From an uncultured Flavobacteriales bacterium (GTDB lineage: Bacteria > Bacteroidota > Bacteroidia > Palsa-965): 64,000 bases of DNA. Made by a program: the position numbers and the translations under genes. The stretch is taken from contig CALJIF010000032.1 of NCBI GenBank assembly GCA_937974275.1, positions 1 to 64,000 of the forward strand, written 5' to 3'. The notes beneath the pieces were generated by a model, which did not search any database, was not told the DNA's origin, and was given only the letters and a program-made list of their open reading frames with translations. Every line of letters begins with the position of its first letter. The stretch's first letter is position 1. Shown here piece by piece: positions 20,301 through 27,705 of this stretch.

Positions 20301-20729
20301 AACTGCCGAAAACCAGAAAGAATCTGAAAACGTGTAAGCCAAAGAACCGATTGCTGCACTGGCAAAAACCGCGAACATTCGGGCATCATTTAACTCCTGG
20401 CCCATGGAAGCCACCAATTTGCGACCTAACAGCGTTAACGACCAGAACATGAACAGAATGGTGAATGCACTGGACAATCCCGACATGATGTTAATCATAG
20501 CTGCACCTCCGTCAGCTCCGGAGCCGAACAAGGAGAAAAAGCGCCCAAACAACAAGAATGTCGGAGCTCCCGGCGGGTGACCTACCTCCAGCTTTAAACA
20601 AGAAAGGATGTACTCGCCACAGTCCCAGAAGCTTGTGGTTGGTTCAATGGTTGAAACATAGGTAAATGCCGCGATAGCGAACACCACCCAGCCGATAATG
20701 TTATTAAGCAGTTTGTACTTGGAAACCAT
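17352..20729 (-). CDS. DUF2723 (GT117) integral membrane glycosyltransferase-like protein
   Basis: A 1,125-residue protein with the DUF2723 N-terminal signature: NNIIGWVVFAIAAFTYVSTIEPTTSFWDCGEYI followed by KLEVGHPPGAP. An aspartate/glutamate pair lies in the first periplasmic loop, as in GT-C enzymes. About twelve membrane segments fill the first ~650 residues. The C-terminal half is soluble, with NGDNDTFPLWYAQEAEGYRTDVRVLN and helical, TPR-like repeats at the end. The family is common in Bacteroidota and is thought to glycosylate exported proteins or lipids (protein O-mannosyltransferase-like). A polysaccharide deacetylase gene follows in the same direction. A near-match -7 box (TATCTTCG) lies upstream. 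Confidence 0.9.
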   Translation of the reverse strand: MVSKYKLLNNIIGWVVFAIAAFTYVSTIEPTTSFWDCGEYILSCLKLEVGHPPGAPTFLLFGRFFSLFGSGADGGAAMINIMSGLSSAFTILFMFWSLTLLGRKLVASMGQELNDARMFAVFASAAIGSLAYTFSDSFWFSAVEGEVYAMSSFFTALVFWAILRWDADDTPRADKWIVFIAFMMGLSIGVHLLNLLAIPAIVMIVYFKKYEYTFKGLIISLLVAVGLLGVIQNGIIPGVVSAAANYELFFVNTIGLPFNFGTIIYFLLLIGMIVTGMQYTSAGGEKLYKRFIYVTGAFFGITVIAALMYSSVALPFITAGGVAALIYYFKDNRHLLNTILLSFSVMLIGYSTFFVLVIRSQANTPMDENNPENAISLLSYLQREQYGDWPLLYGPYYNATLDYSNPADDGNPVYAKNASSGDYQIIDHRKQTKYNWAPEMSTILPRMWEMNQSSHKREYEHWGDVKRNNVRVKVQVRTAEGLQTTTLTRPSFGANLKYFFNYQIGWMYMRYFMWNFAGKQNDIQGHGNITDGNWQSGLSATDKIDMGKAPKRLRENAANNKFFMLPLILGLIGLFFQVSKDWKNGLVVTLMFLFTGLAIVFYLNQYPLQPRERDYAYAGSFYAFAMWIGFGVYAIYDFLARYAKMAGIAGVGIATVASCTVPYIMAAQGWDDHNRSYRYTARDFAKNYLSTVDKNGVIFTNGDNDTFPLWYAQEAEGYRTDVRVLNLSLLNTDWYIEQSVRKAYDSDPVPFSLPAHKYRQGSAEQVFFPEVPEGTALPAMSARQLIDMIINNDPQVTEVRTGQDDNNEMYTDTVYTLPTNRVWIPVDKKLVKANGTVPANTPDSLILDRIEWTINKRYLLKADLMMLDLLATNNWKRPIYFAVTAGSGAYLDLEDFFRLEGLAYRLVPLKASQEGMFGEPVGCDTDIMYDKIMNQFVWGGLDDTTKNIYMDENNLRFTTNQRLQMMTLAKLLNDEGKGQKAVQVLDKCLAVMPEKHVPYEPAMVYMVQGYFTAGAADKGKKLSRQLFDMCEEEYVFYKGLNDKRGDYKSDVNRLQSAMQMLAQYAGDYGHTDMMTEYDGRLGKLGIQSPNQFRQQKPKLPFDTLLEKLRTETIPPTPESLPPTKR

Positions 20730-20815
20730 GCCTGAATTTTGTGAATGATATGCGGGCGAAGATAGGAAATTGCGGGGGAGTCGCAGTGTTAAATAAGCAG
20801 ATTCCCAACTAAAAT

Positions 20816-20846
20816 TTTGTGAAAATGAAATAACTTTTTACTTTTG
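20816..20846 (+). promoter_or_regulatory. Bacteroidota-type promoter of tRNA-Gln
   Basis: TTTG at 20816-20819 (-33), a 19-base spacer, and TACTTTTG at 20839-20846 (-7), which fits the Bacteroidota sigma-ABfr consensus with ideal spacing. The tRNA begins about 25 bases downstream, allowing a short 5' leader for RNase P. Confidence 0.85.
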
Positions 20847-20871
20847 TCGCCCATTGCTGAAATGCAATTGA

Positions 20872-20942
20872 TGCCCGATCGTCTAATGGCAGGACTTCAG
20901 ATTTTGGTTCTGACTGTGTTGGTTCGAATCCAGCTCGGGCAA
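20872..20942 (+). tRNA. tRNA-Gln (anticodon TTG)
   Basis: A complete cloverleaf can be drawn. The acceptor stem is TGCCCGA/TCGGGCA, the D stem GTC/GAC, the anticodon stem TCAGA/TCTGA with loop TTTTGGT (anticodon TTG), and the T arm GTTGG-TTCGAAT-CCAGC. The discriminator base is A and CCA is not encoded. A strong promoter lies upstream and a terminator immediately follows. Confidence 0.97.
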
Positions 20943-20943
20943 C

Positions 20944-20970
20944 AAAGCCACCTCTAAGGGTGGCTTTTTC
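20944..20970 (+). terminator. Intrinsic terminator after tRNA-Gln
   Basis: Inverted repeat AAAGCCACC / GGTGGCTTT with a short loop, ending in TTTTTC, directly after the tRNA 3' end. Confidence 0.88.
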
Positions 20971-21015
20971 ATTTTTCGCTTGCTCCTGATGGAACTCCCC
21001 TTTGGATAATTAAGC

Positions 21016-21023
21016 TACCTTTG
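21016..21023 (+). promoter_or_regulatory. -7 box of panD, five bases from the start codon
   Basis: TACCTTTG matches TAnnTTTG perfectly and ends five bases before the panD ATG at 21029. The transcript would start at or next to the start codon, giving a leaderless or nearly leaderless mRNA. No convincing -33 element is seen at the expected distance. Confidence 0.6.
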
Positions 21024-21028
21024 CGCCA

Positions 21029-21382
21029 ATGCAAATTCAAGTCATGAAATCAAAGATTCACCGCGTGAAAGTAACGCAGGCGGATCTGAACTACATCGGC
21101 AGTATTACCATCGACGAAAATCTGATGGACGCTGCCAATCTTATCGAAAACGAAAAGGTGCAAGTCGTTAACATTAACAACGGCGAACGTTTGGAAACAT
21201 ACGTCATTAAAGGCGGCAGAGGAACCGGAACAATTTGTTTGAACGGCCCTGCGGCTCGTAAGGTGGCTGTCGGCGATATCGTTCTCGTTATTTCATACGC
21301 GTTAATGGAAGTGGAGGCAGCGAAATCGTTCACGCCTACAGTCATTTTCCCGGATGAAAACACCAATCAATTAAAATCCTGA
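21029..21382 (+). CDS. panD: Aspartate 1-decarboxylase precursor
   Basis: Makes beta-alanine from L-aspartate for pantothenate and CoA synthesis. The self-cleavage site is visible as YIGSITID with Gly24-Ser25; cleavage generates the pyruvoyl cofactor on Ser25. Other family segments are KSKIHRVKVTQADL at the N-terminus, NINNGERLETYVI, ICLNGPAARKVAVGD and ISYALM. The 117-residue length is normal. The ATG at 21029 matches the usual N-terminus of Bacteroidota homologues (MxIxVxKSKIH) even though it sits only five bases from the -7 box. A YbhN-like gene begins 4 bases after the stop. Confidence 0.97.
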   Translation: MQIQVMKSKIHRVKVTQADLNYIGSITIDENLMDAANLIENEKVQVVNINNGERLETYVIKGGRGTGTICLNGPAARKVAVGDIVLVISYALMEVEAAKSFTPTVIFPDENTNQLKS

Positions 21383-21386
21383 TACA

Positions 21387-22394
21387 TTGAAAGGACGCGC
21401 GGGTCAGATCATACAGTTTGTCCTGTTTTTCGGACTTGGAGCGGGTTTGCTGTGGTGGCAATACAGCCGTTTCACAGATGTACAACGTGAACAGTTTCTA
21501 AACAGCATTCGCAATGCAGACTATTACTGGTTTGCGGTGGCGATGGGAATTGGTGCATTGTCGCATTTGTTCCGTGCGTTACGTTGGGAAATGCTGTTGC
21601 AACCACTCGGGCACAAATCAGGTTTGGGCAATCGATTTACGGCTGTAATGGTGGCTTATCTCGCTAACTACGCTTTTCCGCGTCTCGGTGAAGTATCGCG
21701 TTGCGGCTTAATTAAACGCACCGATAACATTCCGTTCAGCGAAGCATTCGGCACCGTTGTCGTAGAGCGCATCATTGATGTTTTGTGCCTCGGATTAATT
21801 TTCGTCCTGGTATTGTTGTTCCAATTTGCCGGACTAAAAAGCTTGTGGCTGGAATACATCTGGGATCCGGCTGCAGTAAAGCTAAGCGCCTTGTATGCAC
21901 AGCCCGTAAAATTTTACATCGCATTAGGAAGTGTAATCGCCATTGTAAGTGCAATATATTGGTTCCGAAAAAAAATTGTCGGTTTGTTTTCTTCCAAAGC
22001 GCTCGCTTTTCTGAAAGGTATTCGTGATGGCGTGTTATCGGTAAAGCAAGTGAAACAACCTATTCTGTTTATTGTGTATTCGCTTGGCATTTGGGGCGGA
22101 TATTTACTGAGCTTGTACGTTTGTTTTTTCTGTTTTCCCGAAACACAACACTTAACCATGAACATGGCGTTGATCTTGCTGTTGTTCGGCACGTTTGGTG
22201 TGGCTTTTACTCCGGGAGGAATTGGTGCTTATCAACTTATAGTAACCGCGCTTATGATTCGGTTAACTCCCGAAACAGAACCGGCGGCGGCTTCGTTTTC
22301 CTGGTTGTGCTGGGGATCGCAAGTAGCTACGGTTGTAGTATTTACGGGCATTGCATTTCTTATTCAACCATTGCTAAATAAAGTAAAAGCATGA
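21387..22394 (+). CDS. YbhN/UPF0104 (lysylphosphatidylglycerol synthase transmembrane-like) family protein
   Basis: A 335-residue inner membrane protein with about eight hydrophobic segments. Family segments are visible: ALRWEMLLQPLGHK, VAYLANYAFPRLGEVSRCGLI, VVVERIIDVLCLGLI and FGVAFTPGGIGAYQLIV. This family comprises flippase-like proteins related to the MprF membrane domain; members are implicated in lipid or isoprenoid-linked substrate transport. It starts with TTG 4 bases after panD, and its stop overlaps the ATG of the following adenylyltransferase gene. The position next to a heptose-activation gene fits an envelope role. Confidence 0.88.
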   Translation: MKGRAGQIIQFVLFFGLGAGLLWWQYSRFTDVQREQFLNSIRNADYYWFAVAMGIGALSHLFRALRWEMLLQPLGHKSGLGNRFTAVMVAYLANYAFPRLGEVSRCGLIKRTDNIPFSEAFGTVVVERIIDVLCLGLIFVLVLLFQFAGLKSLWLEYIWDPAAVKLSALYAQPVKFYIALGSVIAIVSAIYWFRKKIVGLFSSKALAFLKGIRDGVLSVKQVKQPILFIVYSLGIWGGYLLSLYVCFFCFPETQHLTMNMALILLLFGTFGVAFTPGGIGAYQLIVTALMIRLTPETEPAAASFSWLCWGSQVATVVVFTGIAFLIQPLLNKVKA

Positions 22395-22885
22395 CCTACC
22401 ACGAAATTATCAGTGCTAAAATTTTTTCACGCGAAGATTTGGTGCGTAAAGTCCAACGCCTGCAGTACTTCGGAAAGAAGGTCGTTTTTACCAACGGGTG
22501 TTTCGATTTGCTGCACCTCGGGCACGTGGATTACTTGGCAAAAGCTAAAGACTGTGGCGACTTTTTAATTGTCGCAGTTAATGCCGATGAATCTGTTAAG
22601 CGTTTAAATAAAGGGGATAGTCGCCCGATACAAGACGAACATTCCCGTGCGATGATTATTGCCAACCTGCATGTAGTTGACGCGGTAATTGTTTTTAACG
22701 AAGAGACGCCGTACGAACTGATTGCTGCACTTGTTCCCAACGTATTAGTGAAAGGAGCCGATTATCGTGTGGAGCAAATTGCAGGACATGATGTTGTTTT
22801 GCAACACGGCGGAAAAGTGGAATTGATTGAATTGGTGCAAGGATATTCTACCAGCGCCATCGAGAAAAAAATTAAGGAAGCGTAA
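22391..22885 (+). CDS. rfaE2: D-glycero-beta-D-manno-heptose 1-phosphate adenylyltransferase (RfaE2/HldE C-domain type)
   Basis: Cytidylyltransferase-fold enzyme that activates heptose-1-phosphate to ADP-heptose for LPS core synthesis. The nucleotide-binding motif TNGCFDLLHLGHVDYL carries the HxGH signature (HLGH), followed by VNADESVKRLNKG, SRPIQDEHSRAMI and VLVKGADYRVEQIAG, as in the C-terminal half of E. coli HldE. At 164 residues it is the stand-alone form without the kinase domain. The ATG overlaps the stop of the YbhN-like gene, indicating translational coupling, and radA follows 15 bases later. The kinase partner is not in the window. Confidence 0.93.
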   Translation: MTYHEIISAKIFSREDLVRKVQRLQYFGKKVVFTNGCFDLLHLGHVDYLAKAKDCGDFLIVAVNADESVKRLNKGDSRPIQDEHSRAMIIANLHVVDAVIVFNEETPYELIAALVPNVLVKGADYRVEQIAGHDVVLQHGGKVELIELVQGYSTSAIEKKIKEA

Positions 22886-22900
22886 ATTTCGATACGCCAC

Positions 22901-24271
22901 ATGGCTAAAACAAAAACTCAATTCTTCTGCCAGAACTGCGGCACTTCATCTCCGAAATGGATCGGCAAATGTCCGTCCTGCGGCGAATGGAACACGTACG
23001 TGGAAGAAATTGTAGCCAAATCGAATGATCCTCGCTCCTCTCCGTTCTCTTCAAAAAGCACAGCTCGTGCGCCAAAACCATTGAAGTTAAATGAAATCAG
23101 CGGCACGGAAGAGCATCGTATTCCATTGATTGATCAGGAACTGAACCGTGTTCTTGGCGGAGGATTGGTACCCGGATCGTTGATATTGTTTGGCGGTGAG
23201 CCGGGCATCGGCAAATCGACTTTAATGTTGCAACTCGCCACGCAGGAAAAGAACCTTCGTGTGTTGTATGTTTCCGGCGAAGAAAGTGAGCAACAAATAA
23301 AAATGCGTGCGGAGCGAATCGGCATTGCGAATGAAAATTGTTTTGTGTTGACAGAAACGAATACACAAAACATATTTCAACAGATTGCGCAGATAGAACC
23401 ACAACTGCTTATTGTTGATTCCATTCAGACACTGCATACCGCACATGTTGAATCGTCGCCCGGAAGTGTTTCTCAGGTTCGCGAGTGCGCCGGCGAATTG
23501 CTGCGCTATGCGAAAGAATCAAATGTTCCTGTTTTTCTGATCGGTCACATCACCAAAGAAGGATCGCTTGCCGGACCGAAAGTATTGGAACACATGGTGG
23601 ATACCGTGTTACAATTCGAAGGCGATCGCAATCATGTGTACCGACTTTTGCGCACGATTAAAAATCGATTTGGCTCAACGAACGAATTAGGCATTTATGA
23701 AATGCAAGGCAGCGGTTTACGTGAAGTAGCCAATCCGTCCGAAATATTAATTACTGCGCGCGATGAACAAGTGAGCGGCGTAACGATCGCCGTATTGATG
23801 GAAGGCTTACGTCCTATGCTGATTGAGACACAAGCCTTGGTGAGTACTGCTGCGTACGGCACACCACAACGTTCTTCCACAGGATTTGATCTTCGTCGAT
23901 TAGCGATGTTGTTGGCTGTTCTCGAAAAACGATGCGGCTTTCGTTTAGGCACTAAAGATGTATTTCTGAATATAGCGGGAGGATTAAAAGTGGAAGATCC
24001 GGGAATAGATCTGGCCGTAGTTTGTGCCGTGCTCTCTTCCAACGCAGATATCCCCATTCACAACAGTATTTGTTTTGCCGCAGAAGTCGGACTGAGTGGA
24101 GAAATTCGTCCCGTGCAACGCATTGAGCAACGCATTACGGAAGCTGAAAAATTAGGATTTAAGGAAATTTATATTTCGAAATACCACAAAGGATTGAAAG
24201 CCGGTGATTACGGTATTCAGTTGCGACAGATGGGAAAAATTGAAGAAGTGTTTGCCGGATTATTCGGTTAA
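22901..24271 (+). CDS. radA: DNA repair protein RadA
   Basis: DnaB-like/RecA-related ATPase that promotes branch migration during recombination. It has the N-terminal zinc finger (C10, C13, C24, C27: CQNCG...CPSCGEW), Walker A GGEPGIGKST at about residues 98-107, a Walker B segment LLIVDSIQTL, the RadA-specific KNRFGSTNELGIYEM and a Lon-protease-like C-terminal domain (GIDLAVVCAVLSS). The 456-residue length is standard. It is the last gene of the panD-ybhN-rfaE2-radA run and ends 2 bases from the convergent histidine kinase. Confidence 0.98.
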   Translation: MAKTKTQFFCQNCGTSSPKWIGKCPSCGEWNTYVEEIVAKSNDPRSSPFSSKSTARAPKPLKLNEISGTEEHRIPLIDQELNRVLGGGLVPGSLILFGGEPGIGKSTLMLQLATQEKNLRVLYVSGEESEQQIKMRAERIGIANENCFVLTETNTQNIFQQIAQIEPQLLIVDSIQTLHTAHVESSPGSVSQVRECAGELLRYAKESNVPVFLIGHITKEGSLAGPKVLEHMVDTVLQFEGDRNHVYRLLRTIKNRFGSTNELGIYEMQGSGLREVANPSEILITARDEQVSGVTIAVLMEGLRPMLIETQALVSTAAYGTPQRSSTGFDLRRLAMLLAVLEKRCGFRLGTKDVFLNIAGGLKVEDPGIDLAVVCAVLSSNADIPIHNSICFAAEVGLSGEIRPVQRIEQRITEAEKLGFKEIYISKYHKGLKAGDYGIQLRQMGKIEEVFAGLFG

Positions 24272-24273
24272 CG

Positions 24274-25785
24274 TTAACTCTTCAGCACAATACGGAATGT
24301 AGTGCCTTTATTGGGCTCGGAGCTTTTCACAAATATTTTCCCGTCATGATATTGCTCGATTATTCGTTTGCACAACGATAATCCCAAGCCCCATCCGCGT
24401 TGCTTTGTAGTAAAGCCCGGTTCGAAAATTGTCTTCTGCTTCGAACGCGGAATACCCTTACCGTTATCTGTAATGTCGATATATACAAACTGTTGCTGAT
24501 CGAAAACATCAATCGTGATTTTACCTTTTCCGTCCATCGCATCAACAGCATTCCGCATGATATTTTCAATTACCCAACCGAACAAAGCAACATTCACGGA
24601 CGCCATCTTCACACCTGTTCCCGTGTATTCAATTTCCACTGTTTTGGGTGTTCGTGCACGCATGTATTCGATAGCCGTAGCAAGAACTTCTACCATGTTT
24701 TCGTTATTCAACTTGGGCTGAGAACCAATTTTCGAAAAACGTTCGGTAATCATTTCCAGTCGCTGAATATCGCGGCTCATTTCCTTCAGCATTGACTCCT
24801 CAACACCTTTCATTTTCAAATATTCTACCCACGCAATAAGAGAAGAAAGAGGTGTTCCCAATTGATGGGCTGTTTCCTTCGCCATACCAACCCATACCAG
24901 ATTCTGTTCTGCACGGCGTGATGTACTGAACATCAAATACGCCACTACCAAAAACATACCGATAACAACAAATTGAAATACCGGGAAATATCGTAACTGT
25001 TGCAATTGCGGTGATTCCATGTAATAAATTACATTCTTTCTCCCCGCAGCCAATGTAACATTGATCGTATCGCCCTTTTCGCGCAACGTCTGAAACATGG
25101 TTTTCAAATAATTTGCCGAATCGAGGCGGATTTGTGCTGTGTCCAAATTTCCATAAGCCAGGATTACGCTCGACAACGAGTCGGTATAAATTGCCGGCGC
25201 CGACGCAGGATTAGAAGCAACTTCCTTAATAAAAGATCGTTCGTTGTCCTCGAATGATTTACGAATGTCTTCGAAAACTTCCGAGTCTTTATAAAACAAA
25301 TAATGCTGCACTCCCGGACTGATTTCAATTCGAATTGAATCGTGTTGTTTTCGCATTAATTCCAGTTGCTCCAACAAGTATTCTTGTTTTGAGTCGGATG
25401 CATCATCCAGATTCCTGAAGAGTAAAATTTTACCTTTGCTATCCGTAAGAATTACAGGAACTGTTTCGTTTTCTCGGATTACCTGAAAGACGAAACCCAA
25501 AGCGGGGCTTGAATCATCAACTTGTGCTAACAGCCGATTGGCTTCAGCCCACAACTCTACTTTCTTGCGTTCTTCACGTGCAATTTTCGTGTACAATTCG
25601 CTGGTGGCTTCCATCATTAAAGCCTTTCTCCGCACCGCTTCGGCCCACAATTCAACATTACGCTTTTCGCTTTGGGCAATTTTCTGTACCAGCTGTGATG
25701 AATACCACAAGGAAACACCAACAATGATCAATGCCGCGATCAGCAATAACCATTTCCATTGTTGTTTGCGGGAATAAATATTCAT
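24274..25785 (-). CDS. Membrane sensor histidine kinase
   Basis: A 503-residue kinase. There is an N-terminal membrane segment (WLLLIAALIIVGVSLWYSSQL), a periplasmic sensor region, a second membrane segment near residue 270 (FVVIGMFLVVAYLMF), then the H-box AKETAHQLGTPLSSLIAWVEYLK near residue 305. The ATPase domain has N-box GWVIENIMRNAVDAM, G1 DNGKGIPRSK and G2 RGWGLGLSL. A repeat-like pattern is seen in the first 80 residues (KRNVELWAEAVRRKALM and KKVELWAEANRLLAQ). No response regulator gene is adjacent, so it is an orphan kinase. The signal it senses is unknown. Confidence 0.93.
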   Translation of the reverse strand: MNIYSRKQQWKWLLLIAALIIVGVSLWYSSQLVQKIAQSEKRNVELWAEAVRRKALMMEATSELYTKIAREERKKVELWAEANRLLAQVDDSSPALGFVFQVIRENETVPVILTDSKGKILLFRNLDDASDSKQEYLLEQLELMRKQHDSIRIEISPGVQHYLFYKDSEVFEDIRKSFEDNERSFIKEVASNPASAPAIYTDSLSSVILAYGNLDTAQIRLDSANYLKTMFQTLREKGDTINVTLAAGRKNVIYYMESPQLQQLRYFPVFQFVVIGMFLVVAYLMFSTSRRAEQNLVWVGMAKETAHQLGTPLSSLIAWVEYLKMKGVEESMLKEMSRDIQRLEMITERFSKIGSQPKLNNENMVEVLATAIEYMRARTPKTVEIEYTGTGVKMASVNVALFGWVIENIMRNAVDAMDGKGKITIDVFDQQQFVYIDITDNGKGIPRSKQKTIFEPGFTTKQRGWGLGLSLCKRIIEQYHDGKIFVKSSEPNKGTTFRIVLKS

Positions 25786-25826
25786 CAGGAAGGTTAAAGA
25801 TAATCAATCACCATATTGCGTGGCGA

Positions 25827-26393
25827 TTAAATTCCGGCGTGTGTGCGGAATAGTTTCACGGCGATAGCAAGCAGTATTATTCCGAACACTTTGCGTAACA
25901 CCGCAACGCCACCAACACCAAGAAGTTTCTCCAATCTGCCGATGTTTCTTAAGACCACATATATAACACCCACATTAACTACAACACCAATGATAATCGA
26001 GAGTAAATCAAACTCTGCACGTAATGAAAGAATCGTCGTCAGTGTGCCCGTTCCGGCTAACAAAGGGAATGCTAATGGCATAACGGATGCTGTTGCAGGA
26101 ACTTCGTCTTTGTACAATCGTATTCCTAAAATCATTTCCAAAGAAAGAAAGAACAACACAAAAGAACCTGCAATGGCAAAATCAGAAACGGTAATACCGA
26201 TAAGTGAGAGAATCGGCTCGCCCACAAACAGAAAACCAATCATAATAGCGAGTGAAACCAGCGATGCTTTTTCAGCATTTAAGTCGCCAACTTTTTGTTT
26301 TAGACCAATGATAACAGGAATAGAACCTACCACATCGATAACGGCGAAAAGCACCATCGTTACAGTTCCAATTGCTTTCAAATCAAATTCCAT
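25827..26393 (-). CDS. MarC-family integral membrane protein
   Basis: About 188 residues with six membrane segments. Family features are FAVIDVVGSIPVIIGL near the N-terminus, the ISDFAIAGSFVLFFLSLEMILGI-type segment and PLAFPLLAGTGTLTTIL. MarC/UPF0056 proteins are poorly understood inner membrane proteins; despite the name, a role in antibiotic resistance is not supported. The frame is open to a TTG at 26411, but that codon lies inside a perfect -7 box, so the ATG at 26393 (MEFDLKAIG) is the better start. Confidence 0.9.
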   Translation of the reverse strand: MEFDLKAIGTVTMVLFAVIDVVGSIPVIIGLKQKVGDLNAEKASLVSLAIMIGFLFVGEPILSLIGITVSDFAIAGSFVLFFLSLEMILGIRLYKDEVPATASVMPLAFPLLAGTGTLTTILSLRAEFDLLSIIIGVVVNVGVIYVVLRNIGRLEKLLGVGGVAVLRKVFGIILLAIAVKLFRTHAGI

Positions 26394-26408
26394 AGCAGCT
26401 ATTTTGGA

Positions 26409-26416
26409 CAAAGGTA
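26409..26416 (-). promoter_or_regulatory. -7 box of the MarC-family gene
   Basis: Minus-strand TACCTTTG, a perfect TAnnTTTG match, with TTG about 20 bases upstream as a possible -33 element. It ends 15 bases before the ATG at 26393 and rules out the upstream TTG as a start. Confidence 0.65.
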
Positions 26417-26463
26417 ATCGCTACAGATAGACGAGCCAATTCCTGCTTATATTTACAGAAGCT

Positions 26464-27705
26464 ATGTTCGCCCGGATACTGTTATCGTTATTCCTGTTCC
26501 TCATTACCGCTTCTTCATGGGCGCAGGGCGATTTGCGTTTTTTCGGAACGGCAACGAAAGCAGGAAAACCATTAGCAGGAGCAACTGTCAACGTGCAGAT
26601 GGATGGAAGAGAAATCATCAATCTCACCACCGGGAAAAATGGAAAATTCAAATTCACCATTGATATCGGCCACCAGTATAAAATTACATATCGTGCACCC
26701 GGCTGTGTGGATATGTACATGACGATGGACTTACGTGTACCACCGGAAAAAGCGTGGATCTATCCCGACTACGTTACAGAAATTCCATTTTTCTCTCCGG
26801 GCGATCAGGCGGTGAAAACAGAACTGTTCGGTAAGAAGCCATTCATTAAAGTTATATTCGACGGATCGAAAGGTTTTTATGATGATCCTTCGTACCGCTT
26901 TGTTGATGAAATATTAAAGGATCCTTTCGAAGAACAACGTGCCGCGCAAGCCAAAAAAGATGCAGAAGACAAAGCGCGTAAGGAAGCAGAAGAGCGCGAA
27001 CGACTTGCGCGTGAATTGGATTTAAAAAATCAGGAAGCAGAACGAGAGCGCAAGGAACGTGAAGAGCGCGAAAAAAACAACAACCCTCAAAATACATCTA
27101 GCGGAAATCCGATTCGTGAATCCGAGGGCGTGGAACTTCAGCGCGAGAAAGAAGAACGTTTGCAACAAGAACGACAGAATAAAGTAGTGCGCGCACAATA
27201 CGAAAACAACTTGCTGAAATTGGTAGCAGAAAGTGAAAAGAGGACGAATCTGCAACGTTATAATAAACGCAAAGAAGAAAGCGAGAGCAACTCTGTGGTT
27301 CAGGCCATGCGACGTGAAGCGGATCGCAAAGCACAAAGTGATTACTTAATTCAACTGCAAAAGGAACGTGAGAAAAAACAACTCGCTAACAAACAAATAA
27401 AAGCGGAGCATATTCGCAAATTGGTAGAAACTGTTGCACGCATAGAACGTGACGTGCATGCGGGCAAATTAAAACCTGTAGCGTCTGTACAAGGATTGAA
27501 CTATTCTCCACATCCGCATCGTGTAGTTGCTGTTGCAAGTAATTGGTTTCGCACGCTGGAGAAAGTAGTATTCTTTTGGCCCGGAAGCCGCATGATTGAA
27601 TTGAAGCAAGTTAAATACTGGTGGAGCACTTACTACTACATCGGAGAACGAGAAGTAACCGAAAAAGAATATTATGATGAGATGGCGCGCTACGATCGTC
27701 ATTAG
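26464..27705 (+). CDS. Secreted protein with carboxypeptidase-regulatory-like domain and long charged coiled coil
   Basis: A 413-residue protein with a signal peptide (MFARILLSLFLFLITASSWA, then QGDLRF). Residues about 22-95 form a CarboxypepD_reg-like beta sandwich (GTATKAGKPLAGATVNVQMDG, GKFKFTIDIGHQYKITYRAPG). Residues about 155-320 are a highly charged Arg/Glu/Lys helix, probably coiled coil, interrupted by NNNPQNTSSG. The C-terminal ~90 residues (KLVETVARIERDVHAGK to the end) look globular and aromatic-rich. I do not recognise the whole protein. It overlaps the start of the propeller-SpoIIE sensor by 32 bases, so the two are probably made together; a periplasmic scaffold or signalling partner is possible, by inference only. 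Confidence 0.75.
   Translation: MFARILLSLFLFLITASSWAQGDLRFFGTATKAGKPLAGATVNVQMDGREIINLTTGKNGKFKFTIDIGHQYKITYRAPGCVDMYMTMDLRVPPEKAWIYPDYVTEIPFFSPGDQAVKTELFGKKPFIKVIFDGSKGFYDDPSYRFVDEILKDPFEEQRAAQAKKDAEDKARKEAEERERLARELDLKNQEAERERKEREEREKNNNPQNTSSGNPIRESEGVELQREKEERLQQERQNKVVRAQYENNLLKLVAESEKRTNLQRYNKRKEESESNSVVQAMRREADRKAQSDYLIQLQKEREKKQLANKQIKAEHIRKLVETVARIERDVHAGKLKPVASVQGLNYSPHPHRVVAVASNWFRTLEKVVFFWPGSRMIELKQVKYWWSTYYYIGEREVTEKEYYDEMARYDRH

Noticed and set aside
25843..26430. 195-residue plus-strand ORF opposite the MarC gene
   Set aside because: It mirrors MarC in antisense, is composed of low-complexity Thr/Ile/Pro/Ser codons and has no family features, while the MarC frame is clearly real and has a promoter.
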